DNA of 32,904 nt from NCBI RefSeq assembly GCF_009192725.1, contig NZ_VOHR01000010.1, positions 1-32,904 on the forward strand, written 5' to 3'. Shown here one piece after another: positions 8,130-15,655 of the stretch. A program made the translations under genes and the position numbers. This DNA is from Segeticoccus rhizosphaerae. Its GTDB lineage: Bacteria; Actinomycetota; Actinomycetes; Actinomycetales; Dermatophilaceae. Below the pieces are notes generated by a model. That model was given only the letters and a program-made list of their open reading frames with translations, ran no database searches and had not been told where the DNA came from. How positions within the stretch are numbered: the first letter of the stretch is position 1; each line of letters starts with the position of its first letter.

Positions 8130-8660
8130 CGTCACGTCATAGAGCACCAGCGACACGTCGCCGCTGCTGGCCGCGTGCTCGAAGCAGGCCGTGGCGATCT
8201 GGTCGCGGTACTTCTTGTGCTGGCAGCGTTTGAGGGCCGCCACGAACGAGTTGCGGTGCTTGGCCGCCACGCCCAAGTTGGTCAGAACCCGGCCCGCGTC
8301 GCGCACCGAGGTGGGCTCGGTGACCCGGGCCAAGACCAGCTGGAAGAAGGCTTCGTCCTTGATCACGTGGAACCCGAGCCGATGCCACGCGGACTGGATC
8401 ACCTCGATCAACAGGCGCGAGGTGGTGGCCTGCACCAGCGCCGCACCCGAGCCCGGTCCATCCTGCTCGAGCTCGACCGGCAGCATGCCTTGACCCGGAT
8501 ACAACCTCTCGCGGCCAACCTGCATCAACGCGGCCAGCTCCGCCTCGGTATGGGCTGAGCCCAGGTGCTCCAGCACCCGATCGCGACCACCGCGCCGCTC
8601 GGTCAGTTGCACCGCCGTCGCGCCCGAGGCGGTCTTCACCTTCCGCAGAAATGGCGCCAC
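8130..8660 (-). CDS. IS1634-family transposase, 5' exon
   Basis: The first 177 residues, from GTG 8660 to the intron border. The N-terminal region has the family's PFLRKVKTASGATAVQ opening and helical segments such as VIQSAWHRLGFHVIKDEAFFQLVLARV. It ends VSLVLYDVT, placing the first catalytic Asp (Asp175) two codons before the splice junction. Exon length is exactly 531 bases (177 codons), so the intron sits between codons. Reading through into the intron adds about 75 unrelated residues before a stop, so the unspliced product would be inactive. Confidence 0.88.
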
Positions 8661-8753
8661 GGCATCACACTACCGACCCGTTAGTGGGTCACCGAACCCC
8701 CACACAAGCCCGTGACCAGCACAAACGCCGGCCGACTCACGAAAAGCGTCCAC

Positions 8754-8769
8754 ACCTGTGCAACTCAGG
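8754..8769 (-). repeat. IS terminal inverted repeat, right
   Basis: Reverse complement of the left terminal repeat, 16 of 16 bases. About 90 non-coding bases separate it from the transposase GTG. It cuts the flanking recombinase gene just before its final ~9 codons. Confidence 0.75.
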
Positions 8770-8930
8770 TGCCGGTCGAGGTTGCCGCGAGCGCGGTCGT
8801 AGTGCTCGGTCGTGCGCGGGTCGGCATGCCGGGCCAGGATTTGCGCGTCGCGCAACGGGACGCCGGCGTCCAGCGCGTTGGTGATCGCGGCGTGCCGTAG
8901 CGAGTGCGGGCTCACGTGGCGCGGGATGCC
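8769..8930. repeat. Direct repeat, right copy (162 bases)
   Basis: Identical to 4645-4806 and in the same orientation, beginning at the IS tip. Homologous exchange between the two copies would delete the IS and intron and regenerate one recombinase C-terminus. Confidence 0.85.
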
Positions 8931-9641
8931 TGAGATCTTGGCGATCCGCAGCACCATCCGGTAGACGTCCCGGCGGTCGACCGGCTTACCGGAGGTTGGG
9001 CGCAAGATCAACGGCCCGGTGGTGCGCTGGCCGCGGCAGGCCTCCAGGACGCGCAGCACCGGTACGGTCAGCGGCATGGTGGCGGGCTTGGCGCCCTTGC
9101 CGACCAGGTGCAGCACGCGGTAGCCACGTAGCGTCTCGTGGTAGTCCTCGACCCGGACCGCTGCAGCTTCAGAAGCGCGCAGCGCGTTGATGCCTAGCAG
9201 GTAGGCCAGCGCGCCGTGGTGCACGGACAGCGTCTGTGCCACCTGGAGGAACCGGATCAGCTCGAGCCGGTCCAGGCCCTGGGTACGCGACTCGTCCGAG
9301 TGGATCTTCGGCAACCGGGCGTACACGGCGGGGTCGGCGGCGATGCGCCCGTCGATGTGGGCGAACCGGAAGAAGCCCCGCACCGCGTGCATCATCGTGT
9401 TGACCGAGGACACCTGCAGCCCGTCGTCGCCGAGCTGTCGGATGTACAGCTCGATGTGCGCTCGCTGGATCCCGACCAGCGGGTCCAGGCCGCTGGTCTC
9501 ACACCAGGTGAACCACCGGCGCAGCTGGTAGGCATACAGCGTGTGGGTGTGCCCGGTGTATCGGGCCAGGTAGGACACGGCCGCGAGTTGCGCGGGTGTC
9601 ATCGCATCGGGCTGGAACGGAAGGAGCGTTGTGCTGGTCAT
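8770..9641 (-). pseudogene. Tyrosine recombinase (XerD-like integrase), lacking its last residues
   Basis: The start is ATG 9641 after GGAGG on the minus strand. The N-terminal SAM-like core-binding domain (about 15-105, with YARLPKIHSDESRTQG as linker) and the catalytic domain are present: Arg in LRASEAAAVRVEDY, HSLRHAAITN, and HADPRTTEHY with the nucleophilic Tyr. The IS right end replaces the last ~9 residues; the frame then runs on into IS DNA to 8670, adding about 30 foreign residues (LSCTGVDAF...). All catalytic residues remain, so activity cannot be excluded, but the C-terminal tail that docks neighbouring subunits is altered. Together with the fragment at 4606 it shows that two related integrases once stood here. 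Confidence 0.85.
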
Positions 9642-10220
9642 GGCCGCCTCCGGCGATCTGGCGGCCACACCTCGATCGCGGACCGCCGCACACGGCGAGG
9701 TCACCGGGCATGACGCTAGCCCCACCAGGCGACGCAGTTGGACTGCTCGCCGCCACCTCTTGAGACCGCCACGCGGCTGATAGACGCGGTGGCCGAGACA
9801 CCCGATGACATTCGGAGCGTACCGTGAGGAGCACTGGCCGTCCGGGCGGTAAGGGATAGGGGCCGGTCCCGTCGAGAGGCGAGAGAAGTGCTCGGAAGTA
9901 GACCCGGCCTGTCCGCCAGGCTCACGTTTGCGCGATCTGCTTAAGAGTTCGCGGCGGTATGAAGCTTCTGTTCCCGCCAGCTGCGTTGTGAGGGCGGTGG
10001 GACGGAAGTTCTGGGTAGTGTCAAGATGGCAGCGTGACTTCGGACACGCGGATGGTGGCTCTGGGCTTCGGCAAGTTCGCGCGTGCGGACCGCATCTTCG
10101 CGCTCGAGCGATTCACCGGAGAGGAACGGGGTGATGGACGCCGCACCCTGGGTGTGAGTGTCTTGAAGCCCCTTCGCGACCGAACAAGTCAGGATGGCCA
10201 GGTAGGCAGGAGGTCTTGTC
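9642..10220. other. Non-coding stretch between recombinase and DrHyd-type operon
   Basis: No convincing gene. The right end should hold the promoter of the plus-strand operon; a clear ribosome site (AGGAGGT, 10208-10214) sits 6 bases before its ATG. No integration site or repeat was recognised. Confidence 0.4.
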
Positions 10221-11597
10221 ATGGCAGGTGTCCGCTCCATGGTCTTCGTCGTGATGCCATACGGCGAGAAGAAGGACCCCCACAGCGGTCGCACGATCGA
10301 CTTCGACCACATCTGGAATGAAGCATTTCGGCCTGCCATCGATGCTGCGGGCATGGATGCAGTGCGGGCAGATGAGGAGACGAGCGGCGGTTTCGTGCAT
10401 GTCGCAATGTTCGAGCGATTGCTGCTTGCGGAGGTTGTACTGGCCGACTTGACGCTCGCAAGCCCGAATGTCATGTACGAGCTCGGCATCCGACACGCGG
10501 CTCGACCAAGAGCAACAGTTCCTGTCTTCGCACGCACGCAGCCGTTGCCCTTTGACCTCTCGCCGATCCGTGCCGTCCCGTACCGGTTGGAGCGTGACGG
10601 GACTCTCGCTGACGGATCGCGAGCTGCGCTAGTGCATGAACTCGAGAGCCGTCTCGCGGATGCTTTGGCGCACCACAGGCCGGACAGTCCTCTATTTCAG
10701 GTAATCGCGCGATATCCCGGAGTTAATCTGCCGCACGACGTCACTGAGTCCTTTCAAAGCCGCGTGAACGCACTATCAAATCTGAGCAACAAGATAAGGT
10801 CCACGCCAGCCCGCCTTTCCCAAGACGAAGCGCTAGCGGCGTTAAGTCGCCTGCAGGCCGAGGTGTTGTCGGAGGTCGGGACCCCTACAGAACTCCTCCT
10901 GGATCTGCTCTTGGCCTACCGAGACATCGAGGCATACGACAACATGGTGTCCCTGTGGAGGAGCTTCCCGGAGCCCGTTGGCAGGAGCCCCTCGGTACTT
11001 CAAGTCATCGCCTTCGCGCTTAATAGACGAGGGGGTGATGGCGACGTGGAGGAGGCGATCGAGATCCTTGAGGGGATTGTGGAAAGTTACGGTCCCGACC
11101 CCGAGACGCTCGGTCTGCTCGGCCGAGTTCACAAAGACCGGCATCAATCCCTTGTGGGTAATGACCAGTTGCGCGCAGAGGCTGCGCTTGATGCCGCGAT
11201 AGACGCATATGAGCGCGGGTTCCAGGCAGATATGCGCGATTACTATCCGGGCATCAATGCAATAACTTTGTTGCTGTTGAAGGGTACCGAGGAGGGCTAT
11301 CAGCGTGCCCGCAGCCTCTCACCGGTGGTCGCCTTCGCGGTCGCAGGGCGTGGCGGCTTGGAGTCGACAGACTACTGGGATCTCGCGACCATCCTGGAGT
11401 TGTCCGTAGTGAACCTCATGCGTGAGAATGCTGCAGCGGCGATGCGTCGCCTACTGTATGTCGGGGGTCTTCCGTGGCAGTGGCGCACGACCCGTGAAAA
11501 TCTTGAACGGCTTCAGGAGGCGCACCGGCAACGCAGCCTTGCCGAGCCTTGGATCGGTGAAGTGGTGGAGCGGTTGCGTACAGAAGAGGGTCGATGA
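10221..11597 (+). CDS. DrHyd/nucleoside-deoxyribosyltransferase-like domain fused to a TPR-like (TRAFs-binding-type) region
   Basis: 458 residues. The first ~110 form a Rossmann-like domain: MVFVVMPYG strand and loop, DADEE-type acidic loop (RADEETSGGFVH, 49-60), VVLADLT (72-78) and PNVMYELGIRHA (82-93) with Glu87 at the catalytic position of nucleoside 2-deoxyribosyltransferases and of many TIR-like NAD-cleaving domains. From about 130 to the end the protein is helical, with repeat-like segments (DPETLGLLGRVHKDRH, LDAAIDAYERGFQADM), matching the bacterial TRAFs-binding/TPR-S type seen in ASK-kinase-like architectures. In known conflict systems such DrHyd domains are proposed to act on nucleotides. 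The next gene overlaps by ATGA and has the same kind of domain, so the two probably work as one system. The exact activity is inferred. Confidence 0.8.
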   Translation: MAGVRSMVFVVMPYGEKKDPHSGRTIDFDHIWNEAFRPAIDAAGMDAVRADEETSGGFVHVAMFERLLLAEVVLADLTLASPNVMYELGIRHAARPRATVPVFARTQPLPFDLSPIRAVPYRLERDGTLADGSRAALVHELESRLADALAHHRPDSPLFQVIARYPGVNLPHDVTESFQSRVNALSNLSNKIRSTPARLSQDEALAALSRLQAEVLSEVGTPTELLLDLLLAYRDIEAYDNMVSLWRSFPEPVGRSPSVLQVIAFALNRRGGDGDVEEAIEILEGIVESYGPDPETLGLLGRVHKDRHQSLVGNDQLRAEAALDAAIDAYERGFQADMRDYYPGINAITLLLLKGTEEGYQRARSLSPVVAFAVAGRGGLESTDYWDLATILELSVVNLMRENAAAAMRRLLYVGGLPWQWRTTRENLERLQEAHRQRSLAEPWIGEVVERLRTEEGR

Positions 11598-12124
11598 GTC
11601 AGCCTTCAGACGCCAAGGCGAGTGTCGGCTGCGCGCCGGGTAACAACTGGACATCGGAATCACGTCATGGCAGTAACATAGTCAATACCCTTGAGTTGGG
11701 GGCTCCGGAGGGTGGTGAGCGACCGCGGTTCACGATTTTCGCGGCAATGCCCTTTGACCCAACCTTCGAGGACGTGTTCTATGTGGCGATTGAGTCGGCG
11801 GCACGCGCACTCGGTGGACGAGGCGTACGAGTGGACAAGGTCATGCACGGTGGCGATGCAGTGGTTGAGACTCAACGCGAAATTAGCCAATGCAAGGCCG
11901 TGGTGGCTGATATATCGATGAACGAACCGGACGTGCTCTACGAGCTCGGCTTGGCACATGCCATGGAGAAGCCGACAGTACAGATTTGTCGAACGGCCCA
12001 CCGGGATCTACCCTTCATGGTTCGGAATCGGGAGACGCTGCTCTATGGAGTGGGACGCACTCACCTCCTTGGTTTGCATCTGACGGCCTATCTGAAGAGG
12101 ATTTTGGCGAAGGTGGACGGATGA
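11594..12124 (+). CDS. Stand-alone DrHyd/nucleoside-deoxyribosyltransferase-like (TIR-like) protein
   Basis: 176 residues. After a ~45-residue low-complexity N-terminus come FTIFAAMPFD (47-55), a helix, VVETQREISQCKAVVADIS (90-108) and PDVLYELGLAHAMEKP (112-127), with Glu117 where the deoxyribosyltransferase nucleophile or TIR-type catalytic Glu lies. It overlaps the upstream gene by four bases (ATGA) and is therefore coupled to it. It has no TPR region or membrane segment, so it may be the effector with the larger protein as sensor or scaffold, or the reverse. True nucleoside salvage enzymes of this fold are shorter at the N-terminus and not usually paired this way, so defence or signalling is more likely. 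Confidence 0.78.
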   Translation: MSQPSDAKASVGCAPGNNWTSESRHGSNIVNTLELGAPEGGERPRFTIFAAMPFDPTFEDVFYVAIESAARALGGRGVRVDKVMHGGDAVVETQREISQCKAVVADISMNEPDVLYELGLAHAMEKPTVQICRTAHRDLPFMVRNRETLLYGVGRTHLLGLHLTAYLKRILAKVDG

Positions 12125-12183
12125 CTGCAAAGGCAGATGAGTTTGACTGAGTTCAATTTCCTTATTGCTGGTGCAACTGGCGA

Positions 12184-12204
12184 CAGCCGCAGATGTTGCG
12201 GCTG
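12184..12204. terminator. Stem-loop between convergent operons
   Basis: Perfect 8-base stem CAGCCGCA / TGCGGCTG with loop GATGT, 60 bases after the stop of the DrHyd-type gene and 184 bases beyond the end of the convergent minus-strand TIR operon. A U-tract is missing, as is common in actinobacteria. The rest of 12125-12387 holds no gene. Confidence 0.55.
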
Positions 12205-12387
12205 ATGCGATGTAGGAGCGTGGCCTCCGGTCCTCGTGGCCGTTCTAGCGATGCCAGGAGTTGTCCGCGGCTCACGCTGAAAGAGGCCCTGGTGGAAGGA
12301 TATGCCGGCTGGAGCTGCCGGCGCGCTACGGGGCCCGGATCGCCTCGCTGCGCCAGGAGAGCACGAGAAGATCTGTTCACCGGAAGC

Positions 12388-13122
12388 CTAGGCCGGGCGG
12401 CCACCATGCGGGCCAGCCCAAGTCCCAATCATGGCCTCGACGAGGAACTGGAGTGGCGGCGCATCGCCTTCAAGTAGCAACACCTCGGTAGCAAGCTCAT
12501 GTTGCTGGGGCTCCGGGCGGTCCGTCCACTCGACCGCGGTGATTTCGTCGGCCATCGATAGCAACTGTCGGTCGGCGTCTCTGATGTCGTCGGTCTGAAG
12601 GAGGAGGCCATGGTGTCGTCCCGGCCCCGGAGCCTGTTGCGTATCTGCGTTGATGAGCTGTAGCCGCACAAGCCCTGTATCGGCGAATGCGGCCGCGAAC
12701 GGCTCCGTTCGGCGCTCGTGGGCGTCACGATTTCTCCTGCCAGCGTTCGTATACCCGACCAGTTCATCCTCCGACGTAGTCAGCACGTACAGCAACGGCT
12801 CAGTCAGAGGGTCTCCGGGCTCGGCGTCGAGTGGCACAGCATACGTTTGCGCTATTCCCCACACGAACGGTAGCAACTGTTCGTCGAGAGTCATGGCGAC
12901 TGCTCCGCCCCTGGCGAACACCGAGTGCAGCACGGTGCTGACGGTCGGTTCCCACATCCAGTGCCTGAACGACACCGGCCCAGAGTCATCAGTGTTCCGT
13001 CGGCGACCGTCTGGCTCACCGTCCCCGGCGCGTTCAACGAAGGGGTCGGGTGAACCGGCCACAAGTATGACAGTGAACGCTTCGCCGCCAGGTTCGCGGT
13101 GCGCGGCATACGGGGAGCTCAT
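12388..13122 (-). CDS. Unrecognised partner of the TIR protein
   Basis: 244 residues, starting at ATG 13122, which overlaps the TIR gene stop as ATGA; the longer frame upstream lies inside the TIR gene. I do not recognise a family. Visible features: an N-terminal strand FTVILVAGSPDP, a helix-strand unit with VLHSVFARGGAVAMTLDEQLLPFVWGIAQTY (about 74-104), then LLYVLTTSEDELV, and strands VRLQLINADT and ATEVLLLEGDAPPLQF near the C-terminus. The alternation of strands and helices is compatible with a Rossmann-like or SLOG-like ligand-sensing fold, but this is only a guess. Context makes it the sensor, inhibitor or second subunit of the TIR protein. No membrane segment or signal peptide. Confidence 0.72.
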   Translation of the reverse strand: MSSPYAAHREPGGEAFTVILVAGSPDPFVERAGDGEPDGRRRNTDDSGPVSFRHWMWEPTVSTVLHSVFARGGAVAMTLDEQLLPFVWGIAQTYAVPLDAEPGDPLTEPLLYVLTTSEDELVGYTNAGRRNRDAHERRTEPFAAAFADTGLVRLQLINADTQQAPGPGRHHGLLLQTDDIRDADRQLLSMADEITAVEWTDRPEPQQHELATEVLLLEGDAPPLQFLVEAMIGTWAGPHGGRPA

Positions 13123-14291
13123 GGAGTCGCCACCCACCGCGCGAGTGCAACAAGCGTCCCCTCTGCGTACGCGGCAGCGCTTGCCCGCGTGTGGATCCAA
13201 TTCCGGTCGGTTCGCTTGATCTCCAAGACCGGTAGGGGCGAGTAGGTGGCGACCCGAAGCCCCATGGCTTTAGCGGTCTCGCAAGTTCGTCGCAGTTGCC
13301 GAACCTCGACAGGGCGCTCATGGATGCCAATCAAGTAGCCGTTCGCTCGGATGTTCGCCCCCTCCACGCTCGTTACAACCCCTTGCGACCGCAGGGCCGC
13401 GAGCACGGATTGCAGCCGTACCTCCCGTTGTGCGGACAGACGGAGTCGGTGCTGCTCGGCAATGAAGGGGCCGGCGCTTTTAGGCGGGCCGACGTAACGA
13501 GCGGAGGCTGCTCTGAAGGCGTACGGGCCGCCCGTGGGTTGCACTGCGATCACGCCTGCCCCGCGGGCAAGCGCGAGACCGAGTTCCTTCTTCACCCACC
13601 TGGATTTGTACGAGTTAGCCGTCTCGAGGACGACGACGATGCCGGCGTCCACCAGTGCGTCTCGAAGAACGTCGTCCCAGATAGAGCCAGCAGGGTTGCT
13701 GCGGGTATCCAAGTAGACGGAAAAGCGCTGATCGGCCAAGGCCTCCGCAAGGTCCAATGCGTGAGCCGCATCGGCGCGGGAGTACGATAGGAAGACCTTT
13801 CGCTCCTCGAGGTCTGCGCCGGCGGCGGCCAGAATGTCCTCAACCGACTCGCCGACGTCTGCGACGAAGCGTACGGCTTGGAACGGCCGGGCGCTTGGGG
13901 GCAGCACCGTGATCGCTTCTGCTGCGGGTAACAAGCCAAGGGCGCGTGCATCGGCTTGAGCCAAGAAGGTCTGTACTGACGATTCCAACGCCGAACTCCA
14001 AGAGCTGGCGCCGCTGACCGCAACAACGACGAGTTGCGTGACCCCGGAAAGAGAGTGTGCACGGCAGCCGGTGATACACCGGCCACCGGCATTACCTCCG
14101 CAACCACCCTCGGTGCCCCCTTGTACTTGTAGAGCGGCTCGCAGTGCATCAGCGACCCGGATAGACATGGCAAGGGACGGCGAGATAACGGTGATTCTGC
14201 AGGACCGGTCGAGCGGGAGATCACCGTACGACCAGCACCCGTGCAGGTCGCCGTGCTCGTCGGCGACCTGCACGATGGCCTCGACGGCCAT
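13119..14291 (-). CDS. TIR-domain protein, probable NAD-degrading defence effector
   Basis: 390 residues from ATG 14291, preceded by GGAGGAGGC on the minus strand. A central TIR domain spans about 164-255: KVFLSYSRADA (first strand and box), YLDTRSNPAGSIWDDVLRDAL (BB-loop region), AGIVVVLET, and SRWVKKELGLA with the catalytic-type Glu236. The N-terminal ~160 residues (RITVISPS, LVVVAVSG, AVRFVADV strands) and the C-terminal ~130 (GVVTSVEGANIRANGYLIG...) are unassigned and may sense a signal or form filaments. In Thoeris and related systems TIR domains cleave NAD on infection. The gene is coupled to the unknown gene at 12388-13122. The first codons have very high GC3, supporting this start. 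Confidence 0.82.
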   Translation of the reverse strand: MAVEAIVQVADEHGDLHGCWSYGDLPLDRSCRITVISPSLAMSIRVADALRAALQVQGGTEGGCGGNAGGRCITGCRAHSLSGVTQLVVVAVSGASSWSSALESSVQTFLAQADARALGLLPAAEAITVLPPSARPFQAVRFVADVGESVEDILAAAGADLEERKVFLSYSRADAAHALDLAEALADQRFSVYLDTRSNPAGSIWDDVLRDALVDAGIVVVLETANSYKSRWVKKELGLALARGAGVIAVQPTGGPYAFRAASARYVGPPKSAGPFIAEQHRLRLSAQREVRLQSVLAALRSQGVVTSVEGANIRANGYLIGIHERPVEVRQLRRTCETAKAMGLRVATYSPLPVLEIKRTDRNWIHTRASAAAYAEGTLVALARWVATP

Positions 14292-14655
14292 GAGCGCCTC
14301 CTCCGCGCGTTCGTCGACGGAACGCCCACTCCGTCAACGGCTCGCACCTGCACAATGCGTCAGCCAGCGGCATCGTTACGAGCTGATGATAGCGAAGGCC
14401 GGGAAGCCTCGATGGTACGCGATCGCAGTGACGGAGGATACCTCCCAACGCACCTAAAATCGGTCGCTTGCCGGCGCCTCCCTTGGTCATCCAAACGACC
14501 TGATGTTCCGCAAACCACGCGAAACGCTCCTCTTGGGCGCAAAAAGAAATAGGCCACGCTCGGGCGGCGCTCCGAATGGACGGGCCAGAACATGTCGAGT
14601 AGCACCAACTCAGTGGCCTTCCACTCTGCAGTTTCAGTTCGAGAATTGCGTCCAT
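14221..14655 (-). pseudogene. Possible frameshifted gene upstream of the TIR gene
   Basis: One frame opens at ATG 14655 with MDAILELKLQSGR and later gives AWFAEHQVVWMTKGGAGKR and GLRYHQLVTMPLADAL, which read like real protein. In between, a neighbouring frame is better (ATELVLLDMFWPVHSERR, PSVAYFF, high GC3). Two frame changes, near 14620 and at a T-run near 14555, would join these into one protein. The last ~70 bases overlap the TIR gene and do not look coding. It could be a decayed gene, a sequencing error, or chance; no family is recognised. Confidence 0.35.
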
Positions 14656-14670
14656 AATGTACCAAGAGCC

Positions 14671-14704
14671 GGAATTTCCACCCACTCCGCGGAGTGGAAG
14701 TTCC
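14671..14704. promoter_or_regulatory. Long imperfect palindrome
   Basis: A perfect CCACTCCG/CGGAGTGG core is extended, after a four-base bulge on one side, by GGAATTT pairing with AAGTTCC. It lies between the RipA-like gene and the start of the TIR-side genes on the minus strand. It could be an operator, a terminator for the RipA-like gene, or an attenuator. Confidence 0.45.
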
Positions 14705-14787
14705 GCCAGCACCGTACGAGCGCGTGTAGTACATTTCGGGCGCTCGCGTTCGTCCTTCGCTCCCGCACGGCGGTCTGCCGGTCGAAC

Positions 14788-15405
14788 TTAAGTGGTAAAC
14801 AGAGCAGTTAGGAAGCCGACGACGTAGGTTAGGGCGAAGAGCGCGGGAAGCCACTGCTCAATGTGTGTCATCGGCCAGTACAGCGACTTGTCCTTTCCCT
14901 GGCCCAGCGCCGTCCACTCGCCATCCGAAAATGCACGGGCAGGCAGGCGCCGCTCCAACGTTGCGATCACCGCGAACTTGCCCGAGTTTAGTTGTCGATA
15001 AGAGCGCACAAGCCAGAACCAAGCGGCGCATGTCGAAACCACAAGGACGAGTGGGAACAGAAGCAGTGTCGGTGAAGCGGCGGGCTTATCCTTCCAAAAG
15101 ACACCGATAACGGTGAGAACGGCGGCCTGCAACGTCAAGAAGAAGGTGTTGGCGAGAGCACGGCGCGCACTGACTCGATCTGCCATCTCGACACACAGTT
15201 TATACTGGTCAAGGATTGCAGCCTGATAGCGGTCCTTCGCGTCCACATAATCCTCAGCGCTGAGATCCTTATTCCACAGCGTCGGTTGGATGTCCTCTAC
15301 CCATTTTGGTGTCGACGTGCCGAAGAGTTTGTTCCACACGTTAGGCGGCGTCATAGTCTGGGCGTCCCCGGTAGGCTGAGGGTCGGGCGAGACGACATCC
15401 TTCAT
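14788..15405 (-). CDS. RipA-like three-TM integral membrane protein
   Basis: 205 residues with start ATG 15405 (a TTG at 15423 is also possible; the frame stays open further upstream but has no other start). After a ~90-residue cytoplasmic-looking N-terminus come TM1 (about TFFLTLQAAVLTVIGVFW), TM2 (TLLLFPLVLVVSTCAAWFW) and TM3 at the C-terminus (LPALFALTYVVGFLTALF). Between TM2 and TM3 is the loop LVRSYRQLNSGKFAVIATLE then RAFSDGEWTALGQGKD, the pattern I associate with RipA-family (octameric) membrane proteins. Its function is unknown; beside TIR and DrHyd genes it may be a membrane effector or a passenger. It is transcribed towards the TIR operon, about 500 bases upstream of it, with the palindrome in between. 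Confidence 0.65.
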   Translation of the reverse strand: MKDVVSPDPQPTGDAQTMTPPNVWNKLFGTSTPKWVEDIQPTLWNKDLSAEDYVDAKDRYQAAILDQYKLCVEMADRVSARRALANTFFLTLQAAVLTVIGVFWKDKPAASPTLLLFPLVLVVSTCAAWFWLVRSYRQLNSGKFAVIATLERRLPARAFSDGEWTALGQGKDKSLYWPMTHIEQWLPALFALTYVVGFLTALFTT

Positions 15406-15655
15406 GTCCAGACCTGCTTTCAAGGATTGTAGTTCGATCTCTCGGGCCGCGGTGACACAGACGAGTGGGACGCCAGCGAATGTATCCGATCGTCTGCATC
15501 CAAGCCTGATGATGCAGCGCTTGGGGATGCGAGCTTGGAGCAGCCATCTCCGCTTTAGCTTGGATCTCTTGCTGGAGCAGGTACCGTTCTCGATGGGCTC
15601 CAGACATCGTCGCCAACATCTCTCGTTCTTCTTCCGAGAGAGTAGCCCGAATCAC
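15341..15655 (-). CDS. Doubtful small ORF overlapping the RipA-like gene
   Basis: A GTG-started frame of 104 residues. Its first half is helical and charged (LSEEEREMLATMSGAHRER, YLLQQEIQAKAEM) and looks like genuine protein, but the second half is arginine-rich and looks like a shadow. The RipA-like frame becomes the better one from about 15480 on (GVPLVCVTAAREIELQSL). One frame change near 15500 would fuse them into a longer protein. Either a small upstream gene, or the true N-terminus of the membrane protein with a frameshift. Confidence 0.3.
   Translation of the reverse strand: MIRATLSEEEREMLATMSGAHRERYLLQQEIQAKAEMAAPSSHPQALHHQAWMQTIGYIRWRPTRLCHRGPRDRTTILESRSGHEGCRLARPSAYRGRPDYDAA

Larger units (their letters stand above)
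4924..8769 (-). mobile_element. IS1634-family insertion sequence interrupted by a group II intron
   Basis: The element is bounded by 16-base inverted copies of CCTGAGTTGCACAGGT (plus strand at 4924-4939, minus strand at 8754-8769). It encodes one DDE transposase split into two exons by the intron at 5957-8129. Without the intron it would be about 1.67 kb, normal for an IS1634/IS1549-type element. The flanks are two different recombinase remnants and show no target duplication (CTCTAA on the left, TGCCGG on the right). The present arrangement is therefore not a simple insertion but the product of a later deletion or recombination, perhaps between two IS copies. Confidence 0.82.

Noticed and set aside
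4606-9641. One recombinase gene split by simple IS insertion
   Set aside because: The two pieces overlap over about 93 residues and differ in sequence, and no target duplication flanks the IS.
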